Shown here: piece by piece, positions 60,910 to 64,000 of the stretch
How the letters are laid out: every line of letters starts with the position of its first letter
How positions within the stretch are numbered: position 1 is the stretch's first letter
Origin: Petropleomorpha daqingensis
Lineage (GTDB): Bacteria; Actinomycetota; Actinomycetes; Mycobacteriales; Geodermatophilaceae
Assembly (NCBI RefSeq): GCF_013408985.1
Contig: NZ_JACBZT010000001.1
Location: 310,001 to 374,000, forward strand
Direction: 5' to 3'
DNA length: 64,000 nt
Translations under genes and position numbers: made by a program
Notes under the pieces: model-generated
Told to the model about the DNA's origin: nothing
The model's database searches: none
The model's input: the letters and a program-made list of their open reading frames with translations, nothing else

Positions 60910-61338
60910 TCAGGCGGCGGCCGGCTCGGGAGCCAGGCCGAGCTGGACGAACATGGACAGCGAGTCGAAGTAGACGGTCAGCCGGCCGATGCGCTCGCCG
61001 CGCCGGGTGATGACCGCGCAGAACGGCAGGACCACGGAACGGCCGGTGGGCGGCACCTCGCCGCCGGGCGTGGCGAGCGGTCCGGTGTGCGTGCCCGACC
61101 AGGTGCCCTCGACGGCGCAGCGGTCGCCGTCCGGGGTCACCTCGCGCAGGGTGTGCCGCCCGTCGGGCATGGAGCCCGCGAACGAGCGGTTGATCCCGAG
61201 CCAGGCCTCCGTGGACAGCCCCGCGCCGAGCGGGGTGTCCAGAACGGCATCGGGCTGCAGGACCGCGAGGGCGTCGTCGTAGCGGTGGTCGTCGATCGCG
61301 GCGAAGAGCCGCTCGGCGAGGGTGGCGGTGTCGGTCAT
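60910..61338 (-). CDS. SnoaL-like (NTF2-fold) protein, copy B
   Basis: 142 residues. Paralogue of copy A, 18 nt upstream in the same transcript, arising from tandem duplication. FDSLSMFVQLGLAPEPAAA aligns with the C terminus of copy A. ATG 61338 follows GAGGAG. Both follow the HD-GYP/LuxR regulator gene on the same strand by 83 nt, so that protein may control them. Confidence 0.85.
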   Translation of the reverse strand: MTDTATLAERLFAAIDDHRYDDALAVLQPDAVLDTPLGAGLSTEAWLGINRSFAGSMPDGRHTLREVTPDGDRCAVEGTWSGTHTGPLATPGGEVPPTGRSVVLPFCAVITRRGERIGRLTVYFDSLSMFVQLGLAPEPAAA

Positions 61339-61421
61339 GGTGTGCTCCTCGGGTCGGGGGTGCGACGCGGAGGAGCCTCGGGCCGGACGGGACCGGAGCA
61401 CATGGGGTGGTTCCCCCATGT

Positions 61422-62990
61422 TCAGGAGGTGTCCGGCACCAGGCCGTGCTGGACGGCGGCGAGGGTCGCGGCCGACCGGGAGTGGACGCCGAGCTTGGCG
61501 TAGACCGCCTCGAGGTGGTGCTCGACGGTCTTGCGGGAGACGACGAGCCGCTCGGCGATCGCCGGGTTGGTCAGCCCGCGGGCGAGCAGGCGGAGCACCT
61601 CCAGCTCGCGGGCGGTGAGGCCGGCGATCGCGGTGGCCCGGCGCCGTTCCGGGTGCCCGGCGGCGGCCAGGACGGCGTCGACGGCGTCGGCGTCCAGGTG
61701 CCCCGCGGTCGCCGCCGCCCGCATCGCGGCCGCGGCCTCCTTGGCGTTCATCGCCGGGCGGTAGGCGCGGTCGGCGACGACGGCGGCGTAGACGTCGGCC
61801 GCCGCGAGGATGCGGGCCGGCACGCTGAGGTCGGCCCCGTGCTGCGCCCGGTGGTACCCGCTGCCGTCGACCCGCTCGTGGTGCTGACCGGCCAGCGCGG
61901 CCAGCGGTTGCAGGAACGCCGAGCGGGCGAAGACCCGCTCGGTGACGTACGGGTGCAGCCGCACCTGCTCCCGCTGGTCGCGGTCCAGCGGCCCGGGCTT
62001 GTCCCAGACCGGCAGCGACACCGTGAGCCGCCCGACGTCGTGGATCCAGCCGGCCCACCGCAGCGCGGTCGCGTCGGCGGCCGGCAGCCCGCACCGGCGC
62101 GCGGCTGCCTCGCCCAGCTCGGCGACCGTCCGCGAATGACCGGCGGTGTACGGCGACTTCAGGTCGGTGAAGTCGGCGAGCGCGCGCAGGACGCCGTCGA
62201 TGCCCTCGGACCGCAGCACGGGACCGCCGCCGGGTTCTCTCGCGAGCACGTCGGCCCAGGCGTCGTCCGGGTCGGTGAGCAGGTCGTCGTCGCCGGTCAG
62301 GAAGGCGTCGACGACCTCCGGCAGATAGGCCCGGCCGCGTCGCTCGCGCAGCATGGCGACGGTCGCGTCGGCGTCGGTGAACCGCAGGTGCGTGGTGACC
62401 GCCTCGGCGAGCTGGACGAGCTGCGGCGGCAGCGCGACGTCCCGGCGTCCCGCGGGGAACCCCTTCCCGTCCGGCCGCTCGAAGACCATCGTCACGTCCT
62501 CCCGCAACCGGCTCCGGAGCTCGTCGTCGAGGCCGAGCCGGTCGATCAGCAGCTGCGCGACCTCGCACACCGCCCGGCCGGCGTCCTTCATGGCGCTGCC
62601 GTGCGTCAGGAGGTGCAGCAGCGCGGCCGGCCGCTCGAGGAGGGGACGGGAGCCGACCGTCATCTGCAGGACGTAGGGCAGGAGCTCGCGGCTGTTCGAC
62701 ACGTCGCGGGTGCCGACGTCGGCGCGGAACGCCAGCTCGTCGCCGAGGAAGTCGGCGAGGGCGCGGTTCTCCGCCGTGCAGCCGATGTGCCGCAGCAGGG
62801 CCAGGTAGTAGACCCGCCGCCGCGTCGGCAGGTCGAGTCCCATCCGCTCGGCCAGCCGGACCGCGCGGGCGCAGACCCGCAGCCCGGTCTCCATCGGCAC
62901 GACCATCCCGACGTCGATGGCGACCGACCAGGCGGCGAAGAGCTCGGACAGCCGGACGCTGTCGCGTGGCGTGGAGGCGGGCGCCACCAT
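61422..62990 (-). CDS. HD-GYP phosphodiesterase-like domain fused to a LuxR DNA-binding domain
   Basis: 522 residues. The first ~230 residues look like a degenerate HD-type domain ([26 protein letters not shown]). A better HD-GYP domain spans about 265-440: [26 protein letters not shown], and [11 protein letters not shown] where the usual GYP is GYH. A LuxR helix-turn-helix ends the protein (about 458-515, [21 protein letters not shown]). It could couple cyclic di-GMP or another nucleotide to transcription. Whether the HD site is catalytic is uncertain. Confidence 0.85.
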   Translation of the reverse strand: MVAPASTPRDSVRLSELFAAWSVAIDVGMVVPMETGLRVCARAVRLAERMGLDLPTRRRVYYLALLRHIGCTAENRALADFLGDELAFRADVGTRDVSNSRELLPYVLQMTVGSRPLLERPAALLHLLTHGSAMKDAGRAVCEVAQLLIDRLGLDDELRSRLREDVTMVFERPDGKGFPAGRRDVALPPQLVQLAEAVTTHLRFTDADATVAMLRERRGRAYLPEVVDAFLTGDDDLLTDPDDAWADVLAREPGGGPVLRSEGIDGVLRALADFTDLKSPYTAGHSRTVAELGEAAARRCGLPAADATALRWAGWIHDVGRLTVSLPVWDKPGPLDRDQREQVRLHPYVTERVFARSAFLQPLAALAGQHHERVDGSGYHRAQHGADLSVPARILAAADVYAAVVADRAYRPAMNAKEAAAAMRAAATAGHLDADAVDAVLAAAGHPERRRATAIAGLTARELEVLRLLARGLTNPAIAERLVVSRKTVEHHLEAVYAKLGVHSRSAATLAAVQHGLVPDTS

Positions 62991-63020
62991 GGCGGACGAG
63001 GGTAGGGCCCGCGCGACGCC

Positions 63021-63791
63021 CTAGGTGTGGATGCCGCCGTCGCTGTAGATCAGCTGGCCGTTGACCCAGCCGCCGCGCTCGGAGCACAGGAACGTCACCA
63101 GTGCCGCCGCGTCGGCCGGCGTGCCGAGCCGGGCCAGCGGGCTCCGCTCGGCGGCCACCGTCCGCAGCTCGTCGGTCATCCAGCCGGTGTCGGTCGCACC
63201 CGGGTTCACCACGTTGGCGGTGACGCCGAGGTCCTCGAGCTCGCGGGCCGAGGCGAGGACGATCCGGTCCAGCGCGCCCTTGCTCGCCCCGTAGGGCAGG
63301 TTGCCGGCGGTGTGGTCGCTGGTCAGCGCCACGATCCGGCCGCGGCCGAACGGGCCGGAGTACTGGCCGGCGAACTCGCGGATCAGCAGCCACGAGGCCC
63401 GCGCGTTGACCGCCATGTGCAGGTCGAAGCTCTCGACGGTCGTCGAGCGGAGATCGGAGTCGACCGACTCGCAGTGCGAGAGCACCAGCGCGGTCACCGG
63501 TCCCAGAGTCGCGTTCACCATCGCGAAGACGGCGGCCGGGGCCGTGACGTCGCCGAGGTCGGCGGCGATCGCCGCCGCCCGCCCGCCGACCGCCTGCACG
63601 GCGGCGGTGAGCTGCCCGACGCCCTCCGGCTCGCCGCCCCAGGGCATCCGCTCGTCGTAGGGCTGCCAGTAGGTGAGGGCGACGTCCCAGCCGTCCGCGG
63701 CGAGCGCCGTGGCGATCGCGCCGCCGATCCCCGCCGTGCGGCTGGCGCCGGTCACCAGGGCGACCGGCCGCCCGCCGTCAGGCGCCGACAT
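63021..63791 (-). CDS. Short-chain dehydrogenase/reductase
   Basis: 256 residues from ATG 63791. Cofactor motif [15 protein letters not shown] (about 13-27), catalytic Ser in VALTSDH (about 165), Tyr and Lys in [11 protein letters not shown] (about 178). [12 protein letters not shown] and the C-terminal [12 protein letters not shown] are family-typical. Substrate unknown. Its start overlaps the end of the UvrA-like gene by 14 bases, so the two are probably co-transcribed. The stop is within CTAG (63021-63024). Confidence 0.9.
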   Translation of the reverse strand: MSAPDGGRPVALVTGASRTAGIGGAIATALAADGWDVALTYWQPYDERMPWGGEPEGVGQLTAAVQAVGGRAAAIAADLGDVTAPAAVFAMVNATLGPVTALVLSHCESVDSDLRSTTVESFDLHMAVNARASWLLIREFAGQYSGPFGRGRIVALTSDHTAGNLPYGASKGALDRIVLASARELEDLGVTANVVNPGATDTGWMTDELRTVAAERSPLARLGTPADAAALVTFLCSERGGWVNGQLIYSDGGIHT

Positions 63792-64000
63792 AGCCGGCGA
63801 GGTGCTGCCCGGTGAGCGTCGACCGGCTCGCGACCAGGTCGGCCGGGGTGCCCTCGAAGACGACCCGGCCGCCGTCGTGGCCGGCACCCGGACCCAGGTC
63901 GAGGATCCAGTCGGCGTGCGCCATGACCGCCTGGTGGTGCTCGATCACCAGCACCGACTTGCCGGAGTCGACCAGCCGGTCCAGCAGGCCCAGCAGCTGC
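63778..64000 (-). CDS. UvrA-like ABC ATPase, C-terminal fragment
   Basis: Partial gene: the 5' part lies beyond the window. The visible ~73 residues include [30 protein letters not shown] and FEGTPADLV, the end of the second ATPase domain of the excinuclease UvrA family. The wording resembles the drug-resistance-associated UvrA2 group rather than the repair UvrA, which usually has a longer tail after this point. It ends 14 bases inside the SDR gene. Confidence 0.85.
   Translation of the reverse strand, partial: QLLGLLDRLVDSGKSVLVIEHHQAVMAHADWILDLGPGAGHDGGRVVFEGTPADLVASRSTLTGQHLAGYVGA

Noticed and set aside
61422-62990. Standard active HD-GYP cyclic di-GMP phosphodiesterase
   Set aside because: The GYP triad is altered to GYH and the N-terminal HD half is degenerate, so catalytic activity cannot be assumed.
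1-64000. CRISPR array, tRNA or rRNA genes
   Set aside because: No regularly spaced repeats and no tRNA-like cloverleaf with a recognisable TTCGA arm were noticed on reading; a dedicated scan was not possible.

Overview
High-GC (roughly 70-75% by eye) bacterial chromosome segment, almost certainly an actinobacterium and most likely of the Geodermatophilaceae/Frankiales type (inference). Supporting signs are a WhiB regulator, a maleylpyruvate-isomerase-fold (mycothiol-type) protein, a BTAD/SARP-type regulator, frequent GTG/TTG starts, GTGA/ATGA-coupled operons and a form I CO dehydrogenase operon. No tRNA, rRNA or CRISPR array was recognised.

Layout. 0.25-3.3 kb: DEAD-box helicase, DoxX-like protein, cupredoxin lipoprotein plus membrane partner. 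3.3-10.7 kb (minus): ROK regulator, sugar ABC importer (two-domain ATPase, permease, lipoprotein), Gfo/Idh/MocA dehydrogenase and xylose-isomerase-like epimerase, i.e. uptake and first steps of an unknown sugar or polyol. 11-12.4 kb: type II NADH dehydrogenase. 12.4-15 kb: an IS110/IS1111-type element nested exactly at the end of an IS481-type element. 15-20.3 kb: carboxylate-amine ligase, amylosucrase, esterase, HtrA-like protease. 20.5-28.9 kb: small accessory enzymes, a GGDEF protein, a CBS protein, a WYL regulator, and a methyltransferase/phosphotransferase/methyltransferase operon. 29-32.1 kb: BTAD-ATPase regulator. 33-39.8 kb: complete coxMSL-xdhC-coxDE operon for aerobic CO oxidation. 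40-43 kb: small regulators and enzymes. 44.5-50.1 kb: permease, MFS exporter, PucR regulator, GlcG-like protein. 52.7-59.1 kb: tightly coupled operon of heme-oxygenase-like diiron oxidase, Rieske ferredoxin, ferredoxin reductase, aldehyde dehydrogenase, second Rieske protein, gamma-glutamyltransferase and RidA, which looks like an undescribed oxidative catabolic pathway. 59.2-64 kb: DUF1275, WhiB, two SnoaL-like proteins, an HD-GYP/LuxR fusion, an SDR and the end of a UvrA-like ATPase.

The most striking result is in the mobile-element block. Downstream of the IS110-family transposase lies a ~138-nt locus that folds into two successive stem-loops. Each has an internal loop whose two sides match, in the order expected for a bridge RNA (seekRNA), the two halves of the target site and then the two halves of the donor (element-end) junction. 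The reconstructed target is the junction between an IS481 terminus and its NCTAGN target duplication, so this element appears programmed to insert beside IS481 copies. The IS481 itself entered a single CTAG that served as stop codon of both convergent flanking genes, and its 6-bp duplication restored both stops. A second regulatory prediction is an 11-bp-period direct repeat directly behind the BTAD regulator gene, which has the geometry of a SARP-binding site and points at the methyltransferase operon.
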